A stretch of DNA of 64,000 bases from Liopterus haemorrhoidalis (GCA_963971575.1 OZ020624.1:30392356-30456355); one strand, 5' to 3'. Shown: positions 43,396 through 55,660, counted from the first letter of the stretch. Translations and numbers: made by a program. The notes: generated from the sequence alone by a model not told the origin.

Positions 43396-44218
43396 TTACC
43401 TAGCGACTCCAACCGCTACAACACACAGCTTTCCAGGAGAGGCCGTGTTGTACTACCTTTCAAATGTATAATAATATTAATTAAATTAGTTGAAGGCACT
43501 CGAAACATTCCGTACAAGGCAAAATAAAAACATTTAGTTAATGTTTAAAAAAATCTGAAGATGGCCTAGTAAGCCGGAATACGTATAAATAAAATATCCT
43601 CTAATATCTTGGATCACCTATAATTTAGTTTCTGTATCACTCTCGTAAATTAAAAAACAATTTATGTGACTTTACTTAAAATGGCCTGGTATATCATATA
43701 AGTTTTGTAACTATCTCCTGGTTCAACATATGTGTACTGAAGTACCTTACTTCTTTCTAAATGTGTGCCAATTATTGCTCATACCCCATCCTGTAAATCC
43801 TATGACAATAGATGTTTCTTTCCTACGTGACGCTGTACGGGATGTTGCAGAAGTTCCATGGGGTCTGCTTCCCTATCCCTTATGTTCCCTTTGTCCAAGA
43901 TTTATGAAGCGTGAATGAGACTAAAGTGTTTTTTCTTCGCTCGTTCGCCCACTCAGTATACCATCTCGCTACTAACTGGTTCATATTTTTTTCGATAATG
44001 CTTCTACTGTATATGCATTACGACAGACAACCCAAAACTTTACAAATATAATAACAGAAATTTCACAAATAAAATAAACACAATTAGGCCTAACTGGGTT
44101 AAAATTCAATACAGGAAACTAAGAAAGATTTCAGTAAAAAAAAGTAGCCGAGGACAAGGGTTTTTAAGTAAAGACAAATACTTAAGTTGTAAACGATATG
44201 CTTTATACGTAAAGTGCA
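43396..44218. other. interval with a decayed hammerhead-like motif
   Basis: Apart from the motif at 43555-43584, nothing was recognised. The last ~20 bases before 44219 are the native upstream part of the RT array (KVQNIIK). Confidence 0.4.
43555..43584 (+). ncRNA. decayed hammerhead-like motif
   Basis: The order is CTGAAGA, T, GGC-loop-GCC, then GGAATACGT where GAAAC would be expected. It resembles the better motif at 29092-29135, including the extra T and the AAATAAA-type sequence after it. The catalytic GAAA is lost. Confidence 0.3.
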
Positions 44219-45107
44219 GAATATAATCAAACCTTTTCTTAGCGGACGCTAGAAGAGAAATGAAATTGAAAATATGCCGAGTACGACTGAAACGGATACC
44301 TTCGGTGCCTATCAAGGCACAATCCACTTCTTTTAATTATTAGCACAAACTACTTCAAAGAGAATATAATCAAATCTTTTCTTAGTGAACGCCAGAAGAG
44401 AAATAAAATTGGAGATACGTTGAGTACGACTACAAGTACTACTTTTGGTGTTCCTGAAGACACTATTCTAGGGCCATTACTTTTTACTTTTTACACAAAC
44501 GCCATAAAACAGAATATAATATAATCAATTACTTTCTTAGTGAATGCCTGAAAAGAACTAAAATTGGAGGTACACTGTGTACGACTGAAAATGCTACTTT
44601 CGGTGTCGCTCAAAGCACTATCATAGGGCCAGTTCTTTTTATTATTTACACAAACTACCTCAAACAGAATATAATCAAATTCTTTCTTAGTGAACGTCAG
44701 AAGAGGAACGAAATTGGAGATACGCCGAGTACGACTGCAGGTGCTACTTTTGGTGTATCGCAAGGCGTTATCTTAGGGCCACCTCTTTTTACATTTTACA
44801 CAAACGACATCAAACAGAATATAATAAAATTCTTTCTTAGTGAACGCCAGAAAAGAATCGAAATTGGAGACACGCCGAGTACGGTTGCAAGTGCTACTTT
44901 TGGTGTCTCGCAAAGTACTATCCTAGGGCCAATTCTTCTTAATCTTTACACAAACTACAACAAACAGAATATAATCAAATCCTATCGTACTGAACGTCAT
45001 AATGTAATTGGAGATACGCCGATTACGACTGAAACTGCTACTTTCGGTGTCTCTTAAGGCACTATCCAAGGGCCCCTTCTTTTTATTCTTTACACAAGCG
45101 ACAGCAA
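44219..45107 (+). repeat. six-copy in-frame array of a 50-codon RT segment
   Basis: Units start at 44219, 44362, 44512, 44667, 44817 and 44967 (lengths 143, 150, 155, 150, 150, ~141). Each encodes the stretch of a LINE reverse transcriptase around motif B, for example IIKFFLSERQKRIEIGDTP, then ATFGVSQSTILGPILLNLYT. The basic period is exactly 150 bp, i.e. 50 codons; exceptions are indels of 5-9 bp. Upstream KVQ and downstream NLPCKIKTISFTDYTTIFYD continue the RT once each. Units differ by many substitutions, so the array is old. Confidence 0.9.
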
Positions 45108-45178
45108 CAACTTACCTTGCAAAATTAAGACAATAAGTTTTACAGATTACACCACTATTTTCTATGATTCTGAAAACT
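45108..45178 (+). pseudogene. RT segment following the array
   Basis: In frame with the last unit it reads NLPCKIKTISFTDYTTIFYD then SEN and a stop. FTDYTTIF sits where YADDTT-type active sites occur; the first Asp is kept and the second is replaced by Tyr. Confidence 0.6.
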
Positions 45179-45242
45179 GAAAAGAAAAAGATGAGTTGAT
45201 TTTGTCTTCTTCATTATGACATATAAAATTAAGACACATTTT

Positions 45243-45425
45243 TATTATTATTTTATTTATTTTACATTGGCCTATTTCTGCAACGAGGCTAATAGCCGAT
45301 GCCGGAGGATGAGCTCCTGCACCTAAATAAGAAGAGAATGATTGTGAAAATGGGAGTAATTTTAACATATTATTCTCGCCCGTATAATATCACTAACGGG
45401 GAAACGACGAACGAAGAAATGAAAG
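45243..45425 (-). mobile_element. tRNA-derived SINE, minus strand, 3' portion
   Basis: It contains the complement of the central domain and tail of the SINE at 28257 (CTATTTCTGCAACGAGGCTA, GCCGATGCCGGAGG). The tRNA head is missing or unrecognisable. Confidence 0.75.
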
Positions 45426-45548
45426 GGTTAATACTTACAAATATCTTGGATGCAGCCTAAATGATCAATGGGAAGTTTTTACTTGAAAAAGAGGATGGAC
45501 TCTTAAGGCGCAAAATTTTATAATACTAACTTTTTTTTTAAGCATTCA

Positions 45549-45710
45549 AGGGGAAATTGAGATCATTCCCCATCTGCAGACCATCTGCTACCTCTCTGGT
45601 TTGCAGGATCGCTTCACATTGTGTGGACGCTCTATTTTGGTGTGAGCTTATCGGGCTCATATCGCCAGTGTTTGAGAAAACAGAAGCGTAAATAAAAGTT
45701 TCTCCGTTCG
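45549..45710 (+). pseudogene. R2/R4-like LINE C-terminal fragment
   Basis: Nucleotide-level similarity to 20508-20675 (GAGATCATTCCCCATCTGCA, GATCGCTTCACATTGTG, ATATCGCCAGTGTTTG) marks a third, highly decayed copy of the restriction-endonuclease end. A deletion removes the RMQKA box. Confidence 0.55.
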
Positions 45711-45734
45711 CTATTTTTATTCCTGGACAATCAT

Positions 45735-45895
45735 TAGATGATTTTTGCTGACTGCCATGTAATTGATCTTTTTGAAGTTTATTTTCAAATCATGTGCCTA
45801 ATTGGTATATTTTATTCTTTTGGCTAATGCTCTACATCTTCTTTTCTACGAACCAATAACATATAGTCGTCTATGTACCGAATGTTGTTTATGAT
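45735..45895 (-). pseudogene. reverse transcriptase active-site fragment
   Basis: The minus strand reads IINNIRYIDDYMLLVRRKED, then LAKRIKYTN and HDLKINFKKINYMAVS in a shifted frame. This is the active-site and following segment of an RTE- or R2/R4-like RT, with YADD changed to YIDD. Confidence 0.5.
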
Positions 45896-48479
45896 TCGAA
45901 TCATTGTTACCTATGCTTTATTTTCGTACAAACAGTGCTTCATCAAAAATGTTCTGGGAGTATGTACCAATCGTATCTATAAATTAACATTTTTAGTGTC
46001 TCTGTATCGCAACAGGAGCAACATATCTCATGTGATGCGGGTTTTTTGGAGGGATACAGAACGTTCGCGTTATTTATACATTAGACAAATGTCAGAGAAT
46101 CAATACAATGGATGTTGAATGAACAAACGATGAGTGTTGAGGAGTAAATAAATATTTTTTACGAAATGGAGTTTTTATTCCACCAGAATTTGAATGATCT
46201 CAGAAAGAATATTTGATAAAGATGTCACAAAATGTGAATTTTATCAGGGAGAAAAGCGTGTAGAGAAAACATACAAAGGAATTTGTATAAATGGTAACGT
46301 GTTAAAACATAAAAAAAAAATGTTATCTACGGTAGTGCTCCACATCGGCTTGTCGTGACAAATTTAACCCCTGTTGTTTTTTAAATACTTAAATACTCGT
46401 ATAAACAAGTTAGAAATGAACAAATATTTTATATTTTGCACAAATAGACCCATCATTACCAGTGGACAAATTATCCTGAAGCCTTACAATGCTTATATCA
46501 CAGCGTTTTGCCAATTTTACTTCTGGGGTATCGCATGACACACATTTAGGACCTTTATATTATTACATCACTAGATTTTGACACTATCATTTCGTTCTTT
46601 AATTATTGAATGTCCCTCGTACAATAAAACTATAAATTGGATAGTTATTTAAAAAATTGTACCAAGAGTTGCATTTCCATCTAAACACCCGCGTGACAAT
46701 ATCTACGCTTTCCAGTAACAAGGGTTCAAAAATAAATTTTGTTCTTGCACTTTTCTGTATCTATTTCAGCAACTTAGCCATTCAAAACTAACTATTACGG
46801 AGCAAGTGATTATGATCATCGCTTCTTCTCTTAATCTATCCATCTGTTGTTAATTTTGCCACCTTCAATTTTCCTATATCTTTGCCAGTCTTTCACATCA
46901 CGTTTCTATCCACTGCATCGCCAGCGCTTGTGTGGATTACTTAATATTTAGGCCAGTTGTTCTACCTTTACGTATAATTTCAGTTAGCATGCGTTCAACA
47001 TAACTTCTATGCTTTGCAGTAAGCATGAGTAAGGAGTAACATACTTCAGTATGTAACATGAAATGTGACATAAATATTTCTGTCTACTATTTAAACATTT
47101 GTTATGTTTTTAATTAAAAAAGATAATTAAAATTATGAGAATTTTTATACAGTGCTTTGCATTTTTGTTTAAATTTTATCAAGAAAATAATTTTTTGCTT
47201 TGTCAACTTTTATAACTCGACTACCAATGATAAAAATTCTACAAATCAATGTTAATTAAAAAATTCCATATTAATTAATAAACTTTTTTCTTGAATTTAC
47301 TTATTCAGTTCTTTATATTTTTTTCATAAGACAATTTTCGATTGTGTCAAATATTCTCGAATATTCTTTTGTCAATAAATTCCAAAAGGTTTTTAATACA
47401 GTGGTTTGAAAGATATCACGCGATGCAAGCGACGTTGCACGGAATGTAGACTAATTAAAAAATTCTTTTTCCTTTTTGTTGTCTAGTAAATGCAGTTTCG
47501 TGTTAAGATTCCAGAATCTTTTCTAGAAATTCCTGATGGATTTCGAAGATTTGTTTCGCTGGAGTTTTATTATAACTATTGGACACAATTGGGAATTTTG
47601 CACTTAAATTCATCCTGGACTCTTAAGTGCTTTGAAAAGATCCCCTACTTCTGAAAATGGATGAGCAAATACAACATTTAAAAACTGGTAAGATATTAGG
47701 ATGTGAAGCAAAAATTTGTGCTGAAAACTATCTTAATCTACGTAGTTTTCATTTGATAATCCTCTCAAGATTTAAAAAATATCGGCGCGAATACCATACT
47801 GGGTTTCCTCGTTTTCGTTAATTCATCAATATCCTTTCAATGGAATAATGTAGGTGAAAGAAAGAACAAGAAAACGACAAGAAACTGATGTAATTCAGGG
47901 TTTCTCAAACTGTGCTACTCGAGCAGATAAGATAGAAAAGTAAATAAAATAATAGTGATCAGATGTGAAAATAGTGTTTTTTTAAACAAACATTTCACTC
48001 AGAAATGATACGCTATTGAAGATAACAAAAGCCAGTACAATAATATTTTATTTCCCCCAATAAATGTCAATAAAGACACTCGAATCTCAACAGTTCAACT
48101 GGTCATTGAAAATGTTTTAACCATTATGAAATACAAATATGCAGCTGAGTGACTGTTCTATTACACGGCTGATATATTACAAGAGCGGCATATTATATAG
48201 TACAAATTCCTTAAAATTTGCCAAATAATATATAACGGATTTTGTGGCGTTTTATGCAATAGAAATATGAATTACCTACATTTTTTTTATCTCTTATAAT
48301 TCAGACAAGAAGTCAAGTAAGTCATAGTGGTGCAGTGTTATTTATTTGTTTTTGCTGCGATTATTTTTCGAGATCGCTGACTAAAGTCTCCATCTCGGAA
48401 CGTCCAGTAGACGACAAGTGTGTTCAAATATTATAAAGATAGTATTTGAATAGTTTTTTCTTACGCTTAAGACTTATGG
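45896..48479. other. 2.6-kb interval without recognisable features
   Basis: No supported coding frame, array or terminal repeat. The frame at 45873-46118 has no known motif. Confidence 0.45.
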
Positions 48480-48960
48480 ATTAAGTTTTTACCAACTGCT
48501 ACATACATATAAGGGAGGTATTGTGATCATACCGATTTTGTCATTTTTAAATTTCACTGGATGTCCACGGATTGAGGTTCCTACATAATGTTTTTACTAT
48601 TTTTAGCATGATGTCTGTCGATCTGCTTGTATGTCGGTCCTTGGACACTTGTAATGCGAATTTGGCTAGACGCATTTTTATGAAACTTCATTTTTAATCT
48701 TCTCATACCAATGGCATCAGTTAATCAACTTTTGGTAAAAAGCGGTCATCTAGAAATGGAAGATTTTTGGCGGTCAGTCCTGTAGTGACCAAAGCTGATT
48801 TAAAAAAAAAATATATATTTTTAACCTTATTTTTACTTTATTTTTATTATAGTAATAATACTTATTAAGTATTTATTTTGTCATACTTATATGTAATGTT
48901 TCCACGGTTATGGTAAGTAATTTCTGTGTTAGAGAGTATTTACCACTAAAGATCCACTAA
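48480..48960. repeat. dispersed non-coding repeat related to 35.9-36.6 kb
   Basis: It contains GTCTGTCGATCTGCTTGTAT and CATACTTATATGTAATGTTT. The latter is the empty-site counterpart of the insertion at 36369-36594. Confidence 0.45.
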
Positions 48961-49104
48961 AATATATATAAATATATAGCCAGTGGTGTACACATAGGGG
49001 GAATTAGGGGGATAAATCCCCTCCCTTCCGAAAATTCGAAAAGAATTAAAATTATAACTACCCCATTTCAAGATTGCTCGCATTCTCAATACGTTTGATT
49101 ACTT
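48961..49104. other. short interval, possible hAT end
   Basis: CAGTGGTGTACACATAGGGG near 48983 resembles a hAT terminal repeat but has no partner. Confidence 0.25.
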
Positions 49105-49450
49105 TTTCAAAATTTCAGAATCTATGTCACCACTGAACAAAATGCTCATTCTAGTAAACAAGCAAGCCTCTGATAGAGATGTAGATATCTTTTACAATTA
49201 TAGAAAGTTTTTTAATATAAAAATTAGACTATTTATATGTATTGTATTTTATTATTTGTTTGCTTATATTGTGTTTTATTCTTCTATATTATTAGTATTT
49301 CTATATTATTGTTATTATAATTGTTGTATTATTTTCCCAGTACTATGTAACTGGACTTGCGAACTACTGTACAAAAATCTATAGTTACTGGTTAAATAAA
49401 TATAAAAATAAATATATATTTGAAGAGAATAAAAGCTTTACAATGATTAA
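49105..49450 (+). pseudogene. 3' end of LINE family E
   Basis: It is similar to 63820-64000 (FKISESMSPLNKML, DRDVDIFYNY), so it is a 3' terminal piece of the same LINE family. It continues ~250 bp beyond the coding end into an AT-rich 3' part not visible in the other copy because the window stops there. Confidence 0.7.
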
Positions 49451-50104
49451 TTTGTGATGGTGTTGCCATAATTTTGCAGTGGTAGATCCATGGATCATTG
49501 GCTCTTCATGAGGAACAGCTACTGGTTGAGTACAGTTCTCGGATATCTTTGAACTTTTATTTACTTTTGCGGACAATTATATTTCGATTTTCTCAAGAAC
49601 TTTATTGGCCAATGTTAGTTCAATCTTTACCATCTACAAATCTACAATTTTGCTCTGTTATAAGAACAATACTTCCCTCATGATTAATATAGGTCTGTCT
49701 AATAAATGTTAGAATTAGTACGGTTGTAAAATATTTTCATCAAATTAGCAGGAGCGCAAGCATTTCCTTTTGACAAATGAGTTAAAATGAAATCATCATT
49801 GTTGCTCATAACTTGGAATCTGAGTAATTTTCCTAGTTAATTCACCATTTAGGAATGTTGCAACAATGGTTTGTATAATAAATCATTAATATTACCTTAC
49901 TGAACGTTGCAAGCACAATGCATACAATCTTATAGTCTCTATCAGGTGCTCACGTACGTTTTACCTAACGGGATTTACCCTCTAACCAGGTATAACAATG
50001 TTTGAAATTACCACAGTTTTAGTTAGTTATGGCAGAAATTTGACTTGTCTAAATTTAAGATTAATTTATTGTAATATCAAGTACAAGAGGTTGATATTTT
50101 TAAT
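49451..50104. other. interval with a short LINE-tail echo
   Basis: TTGAGTACAGTTCTCGGATA at ~49525 recurs at ~61953, suggesting a small LINE tail piece. The rest is featureless. Confidence 0.35.
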
Positions 50105-50161
50105 TTCATAGTCTTCATCATCTTTCAGCCGTTCAAATTTACTGCTGGATATAGGCCCACC
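50105..50161 (-). pseudogene. RTE-like LINE, extreme C-terminus (split part)
   Basis: The minus strand continues WAYIQQ..TAER, the usual ending of RTE-type proteins (AYIQQWTRTAER-like). The upstream part is at 51332-51717, separated by an inserted RTE copy. Confidence 0.6.
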
Positions 50162-51331
50162 ATTTACATCTTGCCAAATTGCCCCAGAGCAAGCCGGTTT
50201 TGTGAAAGGACGTGGTGTTCGCGAACAGATATTAAATATAAGACTCTTGATTGAAAAGGCAAGAGAGTATTATGTACCGATGTAACTATGTTTTGTCGAC
50301 TACGAGAAGATATTCGACAACGTTCGTTGGGCAAAACTATGGCATGTTCTATTAGATATGGGTGTCCTCCTCCATCTCACTAATATTATAAAACAACTCT
50401 ACGAACAGAGCCATGCTGTCATGAAGGTAGACAACACCATATCACGGAAATGTCCAATACGAAGAGGTGTTCGTCAGGGTTGTGTACTATCGCCACTGTT
50501 GTACAATATTTATAGCGAACATCTTATGAGATCTGTATTGGATGGATGGACTGGTGGCATCTCTATAGGTGGACAAAAAATTTCGAACCTTCGTTTCGCC
50601 GATGAAACCCTTCTTATTGCTGGAAGTGAGGAAGAACTTGTAGATCTCCTGGACAAACTGAAGACTACTAGTGCAGATTACGGGTTGAAAATAAACTGCA
50701 ACAAAACTAAAATTATGATGAACGTTGATCTTGCAAACGAGTCTATGGGAAAACCCCATAGAATTGCCGATTGGGAAGTTGTTGACAGTATGATATATTT
50801 AGGCTCTCTTATCCATATTTCAGGTACATGTGAATATGAAATACGCCGCCGCATCCAACTGGCACGCGTTGCAATGAGTAACCTGACAAAGATATGGAAA
50901 GATAAAAATATATCCCGTCAAACCAAATGTGTCCTGGTAACCTCCTTAGTCTTCTCTGTTTTTTTATTACGCCTCTGAAACATGGGTTATCAGAGCAGCA
51001 GATAGGCGTCGCATAGACGCATTTGAAATGTGGTGTTGGCGCCGCATGTTACGAATACCATGGACAGATAAGCGTACTAACATATCAGTTCTTAGAGAAA
51101 TCAATCCTACCTAGCGTCTTTCAAGTCCAGATGGAAAGCGCTGCCGCGGTAGATCGCCAATTCGATGGACCGACCTTGTATCCGATCTCACAGGAACGAG
51201 TCTTGTGACAGCTGTTAGGGATGCTGAAGATCGAGTGACTTGGCGACAGGTAGTCCGAAGAACATTAAATGAAGATAGCAAATAATCATGTGATCACTAC
51301 ACATCGTTCACGATGTTAGATTAAGAAGAAG
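50162..51331 (+). pseudogene. RTE-like LINE, RT to C-terminus
   Basis: It encodes APEQAGFVKGRGVREQILNI, the palm-A CFVDYEKIFDNVRWAKLW, GVRQGCVLSPLLYNIYSEHL, and NLRFADETLLIAGSEEELVD, in which the second catalytic Asp is Glu. It continues through MIYLGSLI, RIQLARVAMSNLTKIWKDKN and, after a frameshift, DAFEMWCWRRMLRIPWTDKR to RTLNEDSK. Flanked by ATAGGCCCACC (50151-50161 and 51332-51342), an 11-bp target duplication. It lacks the endonuclease half. Confidence 0.88.
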
Positions 51332-51717
51332 ATAGGCCCACCTTAAACATTTCCAATTTTCTGGGTCTTAAGCTTCTTGTAGCCAGTTCATAGATATACG
51401 CTTTAAGCAATCAGTCCATCCAGTGAGCAATCTTTCTTGGCTACGTTTGTCAGTCCATGTTCTGCACTCGGAAATTCGTTTAGTCCATCTGCCTTCTGTT
51501 ATTTTAACTAGATGCCCATGGTAGCAACTTTTACAAGGATGTTTGTTAGTTTCATCTGTTGACGAATTTCAGCATTTGGTATTTCATCCCTCTGTTTTTT
51601 ATACCGAACATAACTCGTTCTATGGTCTTTTAGGTTACTAGCAGGTTTATAGCAGAAGCTTTAGTCAGTGTTAGGGTTTGCATCCCGTAGGTTAAATTCG
51701 TAAGTACATTAAACCAT
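51332..51717 (-). pseudogene. RTE-like LINE, C-terminal region (split part)
   Basis: The minus strand reads SYVRYKKQRDEIPNAEIRQQ, TNILVKVATMG, ISECRTWTDKRSQERLLTGW and ENWKCLRWAY, the region after the RT of RTE elements, with stops. It continues across the plus-strand insertion at 50105-50161, and is therefore older. Confidence 0.65.
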
Positions 51718-51981
51718 TACAATGCGTACTTCTGTATCAGATCAAATGAGTTTCGCTCATTCATCAGGTGTCCAATTTAAATGTCTTTTGGCCCACTCAA
51801 GAAGTTTTTTATGTAGCTCGGTCAACAGTTGTTTTCGGCGATCTCTTCTTCCCTGCAAATTAGATTCCACTAGATGTCTTCTAATTGTTCTAGAAGAAAC
51901 TTTAACTTCTCTATGCTCCCACAGATCACAAGCCAGATCTTTTGACGATATTGTCACCTGGGTGGTTTGATTGAGACACAA
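51718..51981 (-). pseudogene. Tc1-like transposase fragment
   Basis: The minus strand reads TSQVTISSKDLA-like text, WEHREVKVSSRTIRRHLVES, WAKRHLNWTPDE, then a TGA, AKLI, another TGA and SD. It spans the end of the second helix-turn-helix and the start of the catalytic domain up to the first Asp. It stops where the RTE tail begins. Confidence 0.7.
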
Positions 51982-51989
51982 CTCCTGGT

Positions 51990-53821
51990 TTCAACATAAC
52001 AAAATTATTAAATATGTATATCACATTTACAAAATAATGTTTGAATTGGTCCATGGAGTTGGGGAAGTCTTCGGTCCACCCCGTGTTGGCCAGGATCGGC
52101 TTGGACCTATCTCCGAGGCGGGGGATACCCATCCGGGAGTCGAGGAGCTTGGAGAAGTCTTCTCCCACTCACATGGTCATTACTTGCTTGGCTTCACTCT
52201 CGATACAAGAATCTGGCGTCAGTGACGTGGTCGTCACCTTCTGGACTAATACGTGCAGCAGAGTTGGCTATGTTCCACTAACTCCATATCTTATGACTGC
52301 CGGTCTTTATGTACCGAAAATCAACCCAGTTCCAATATTCATTCGTCATGACAAATATTTCCTCATAATGAAATTGCGATGTCTGCATTTTCGTAATCAG
52401 GCCACATACGTCAGACGCTGACGAATAGTTTTTAATCAGACAACTGACCATCACAATGTCTAGATGTCGTAATCCTGACCTAGGATTACCTATGTGACAA
52501 TATTGAGCATTTACGAAGAGCACTTCTCTTTATAAAACGATCATTTCTGGAAGTGGTTGCACGTTTTCTTCCGTTTTTTGGTCTGTTTTCATGAGTCTCT
52601 TGGAACCATGTACATAAATTTAGATGTTACATTATAACTGCATGGGTGCTCCATACATTTGTCCAAAGCTGTATTACATTGGCAACTAAATTAACAAAGT
52701 TTGAAGTCATTTCATAGTTATTGCGAAAGAACTTTATTAAATTTAAACTGAAATAATCTGATATTTGAAACTTCATATCTAAACTAATCGGAGTTTATTT
52801 TTATTTCCGTGTAATCCAATTTTCTTTTTAAGTAAATTAAATTTTGTATAGTTCAATATTAAATATTGCAAATTTAGTAAAATGCTTGAGAAGATTAAAA
52901 TTCTTTTCCGACATAGACTGTTGTCAATAGATTCTTACAGAAGATATGTATTCGGGTCACGAATTCTCTGCTGTTACATCAAGACGCAAAATCGACTAGT
53001 TTTCTAGCGGAACAAGCACGTTTAGCCTATGCAGGTGACGATTTGCCTTTAAACATGATTTTTACGCAGAAAACATATGTAGAAATACGTGATTTTTACA
53101 ATATGATGTCATCAATATAATAAAATTTTGGATAAGGTGTTTAAAAATACAAATGGACTTCTTATGAACGTGATATGTTTAGAAGAACTTAAGTTGTGTG
53201 AAATGGACGTGGATCTCATAAATATAATTAGAGAATTTATTCTAATGGGAGTAACCCATAGAAATCAAATTGGCGCCCAAAGGAGTGGGGTCACAAGGCT
53301 TTCTTTTTATGACATCTCAGTATGGTGTAACGGCAATTCTTAAAATAATTTTGTTCAAATTTTCCACTATACTGTATAACCTGTCAGCAAAGATATCAGT
53401 ACGCAACCATTTTAACTTACCTGTGTTGCAGGTAGAATACCAAAGACATCAGACCAGTTTCATATACTGTTACGATTTCGCCTAACGGTGGGGTGAGACT
53501 GTGTGTTAAAGAAAACTTGATATTTATTTTTATATTTTAAATTGTATATATTATATTTAATATTAATTACACAGATATTTTTACTAAATATTTAACTGTC
53601 AATTCTTGCCACATATTTTTCTGGTGGCTAACTTTCGTTGTTTTTTTCCAACGCCGTCTTCAATAGCAATTTCCCAACAATACCAAATAAATAACCTCAT
53701 ATCTCAAAAAGGGTTAAAGATAGCGATCTGCGGTTTCATTTTTTGATTTTTAGCCCCTCTTTTAGATCACAAGAAATTTGGAGCAATAATTGCTCTAAAA
53801 TATATATATATATATATACAG
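51990..53821. other. 1.8-kb interval with one dispersed repeat
   Basis: Bases 52075-52160 are the partner of 15808-15890. A (TA)n run lies at 53801-53818. No supported coding was found. Confidence 0.4.
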
Positions 53822-54960
53822 TATTGGCCATAAAGATTGCAACTTTTAACATTTTTCATTTTTTCAAATTTTAATAATAATATTGGAAAATAAATACTCT
53901 TAGTTCTATAATTTAATCATATTTTGTCTGTTACATCAATCAATAGTCAGATTATTTGCAGATTACAGATTAATAATAAATTATTTCTTCATTTTTGCTT
54001 GGACATAAATATTGCAACTACTTGAATTTTCTTGTTATATGCAGATTTTATCCATAAATAATATGTAGTGCACAAGTAATATTTCAGTTTACATTTGCCA
54101 ATCATGGGTCGTAGTAAAACTGTTTCAAGTGAAATTAGAAACTTAATAATTTCTGGTTTTAGAGACGGGCTGCTGCAAAATGTGATTTCACAAAATTTAA
54201 ATGTTCATAAATCTACTGTGTCGCGAATTATAAAACGATTTCGAGAATGTACGTTTGAAGTTTCAAAAATTCCAGGACGACCACGAAAAACTACAAAACG
54301 AACTGATATAAAAATTATTTATTTATACCAATAAACCCTTTCTGTCATCGGAGAAAATTTTGGGCCTTTTGCCACAAATGGATCAAGAAAACATCTCAAC
54401 AAGAACTATTCGCAGAAGATTAGTTAGTGATGGTCTTTTTAGTCGCCGTCCTGCTAAAAAACCACTTCTATCCAAAAAGAATGTCAAGGCCTGATTAGAA
54501 TTTGCTAAAATTCATATTGACTAGACTGTGGATCAATGGAAAAAAGTTATTTTTAGTGATGAAGTTCAATTTGTTTAAAAATGATGGTGTAAGTTACGTT
54601 AGGAGACCTGCTAATAAAAGATCAGTTCTAAAATACACCTTGCCAACAGTTAAACATGGCGGACGCGATGTGATGGTATAGGGCTGTTTCTCGGGATATG
54701 GTATGGGTCCTCTATACCACATTGAAGGAATAATGGATCGATTTAAATATAAAGACATCCTTCAGAATGTTATGGAACCTTATTCTGATGAGTTCATGCC
54801 TTTAAAACATATTTTTCAGCATGATAATGACACAAAACATTCTTCGAAGTTGGTCAAAAAATAGTTGTAAAAGAAACTTGTGCCAACTCTAGTGTTTGGC
54901 CTACCACTAAGGCTCTGTTTCGACATTATGTTAAATATATTTTGAACTTTGAACTATGTA
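53822..54960 (+). pseudogene. Tc1-like element, 3' truncated
   Basis: The left end CAGTATTGGCCATAAAGATT is followed at 54003 by a second, similar site (GGACATAAATATTGCAACTA), the outer and inner binding-site arrangement of Tc1-like IR/DR ends. The transposase starts MGRSKTVSSEIRNLIISGFR (54104), with HKSTVSRIIKRFRE, a GRPRKT AT-hook-like box, RRLVSDGLFSRRPAKKPLLS, FSDEVQF (first Asp), and IFQHDNDTKHSSKLV (second Asp). Four or more stops or frameshifts occur. The third acidic residue and right end are missing. Confidence 0.85.
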
Positions 54961-55660
54961 CATATAAAAAATATAAAACCTTTAATTTTACCTTAACCTA
55001 TCTTTATATATATATATATTTAAATGTCAAGATCATAAATAAATAATAAGTGTAACACTTAGACGTTTAATTTTCAATATCATTGAGGAAAATGTATAAT
55101 AAGAATATAGTAATACAATAACAACATACGGCAAGTAGTGTGCGTTAATTTTTGTCGTTGGTATTCAACGTATGATTGATATAAATGACCGTTTCGCGTG
55201 CTCTAATTTGATTACACGCTGTTTCGAAACTTATACTCGCTGTATTCATAATTAGAATGAACTCTATCATTGTTTTATTGAGAAATTTAAATAGTAAACT
55301 ATTGGAAAAACAATTTAAGTGTTGCGGAAAATTATGTATGTATGTATGTGTGTATGTATGTGTCAGTGGCCATTTTATTAAATGCATTTTGATATTTCAA
55401 TACAATCCGTTAGATCCGAAAGTTACTAATTTTAATTTTTCATGTCTAAAGGAAATCACTTTATATCTTTAAGCACTGGCAAATCATACAGGCTTGGTAG
55501 CAATAATTATGTATTTATTTTTTCTTGTCAATTATCTAGTTTAGCAATAAAAACTGCAGAAATGTTCACAGAAAAATTCCACGTTATGATTAAAGGTATT
55601 TAAATTTTCTTTTAGTACATAATACAAAGATGTATCTTAAATAAGAAATACAAATAATTT
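54961..55660. other. AT-rich interval with a TATG microsatellite
   Basis: The run 55335-55363 is made of TATG/TGTA units. Nothing else was recognised. Confidence 0.5.

Noticed and set aside
44106..44763. Minus-strand frames repeated in the 44-kb array (SRTRRISNF type)
   Set aside because: They are the antisense of the RT-derived units; the plus-strand frame has the recognisable RT motif and continues into RT flanks.
45873..46118. Possible host exon
   Set aside because: No splice-site-bounded conserved motif; the adjacent minus-strand RT fragment makes decayed retroelement DNA the simpler reading.
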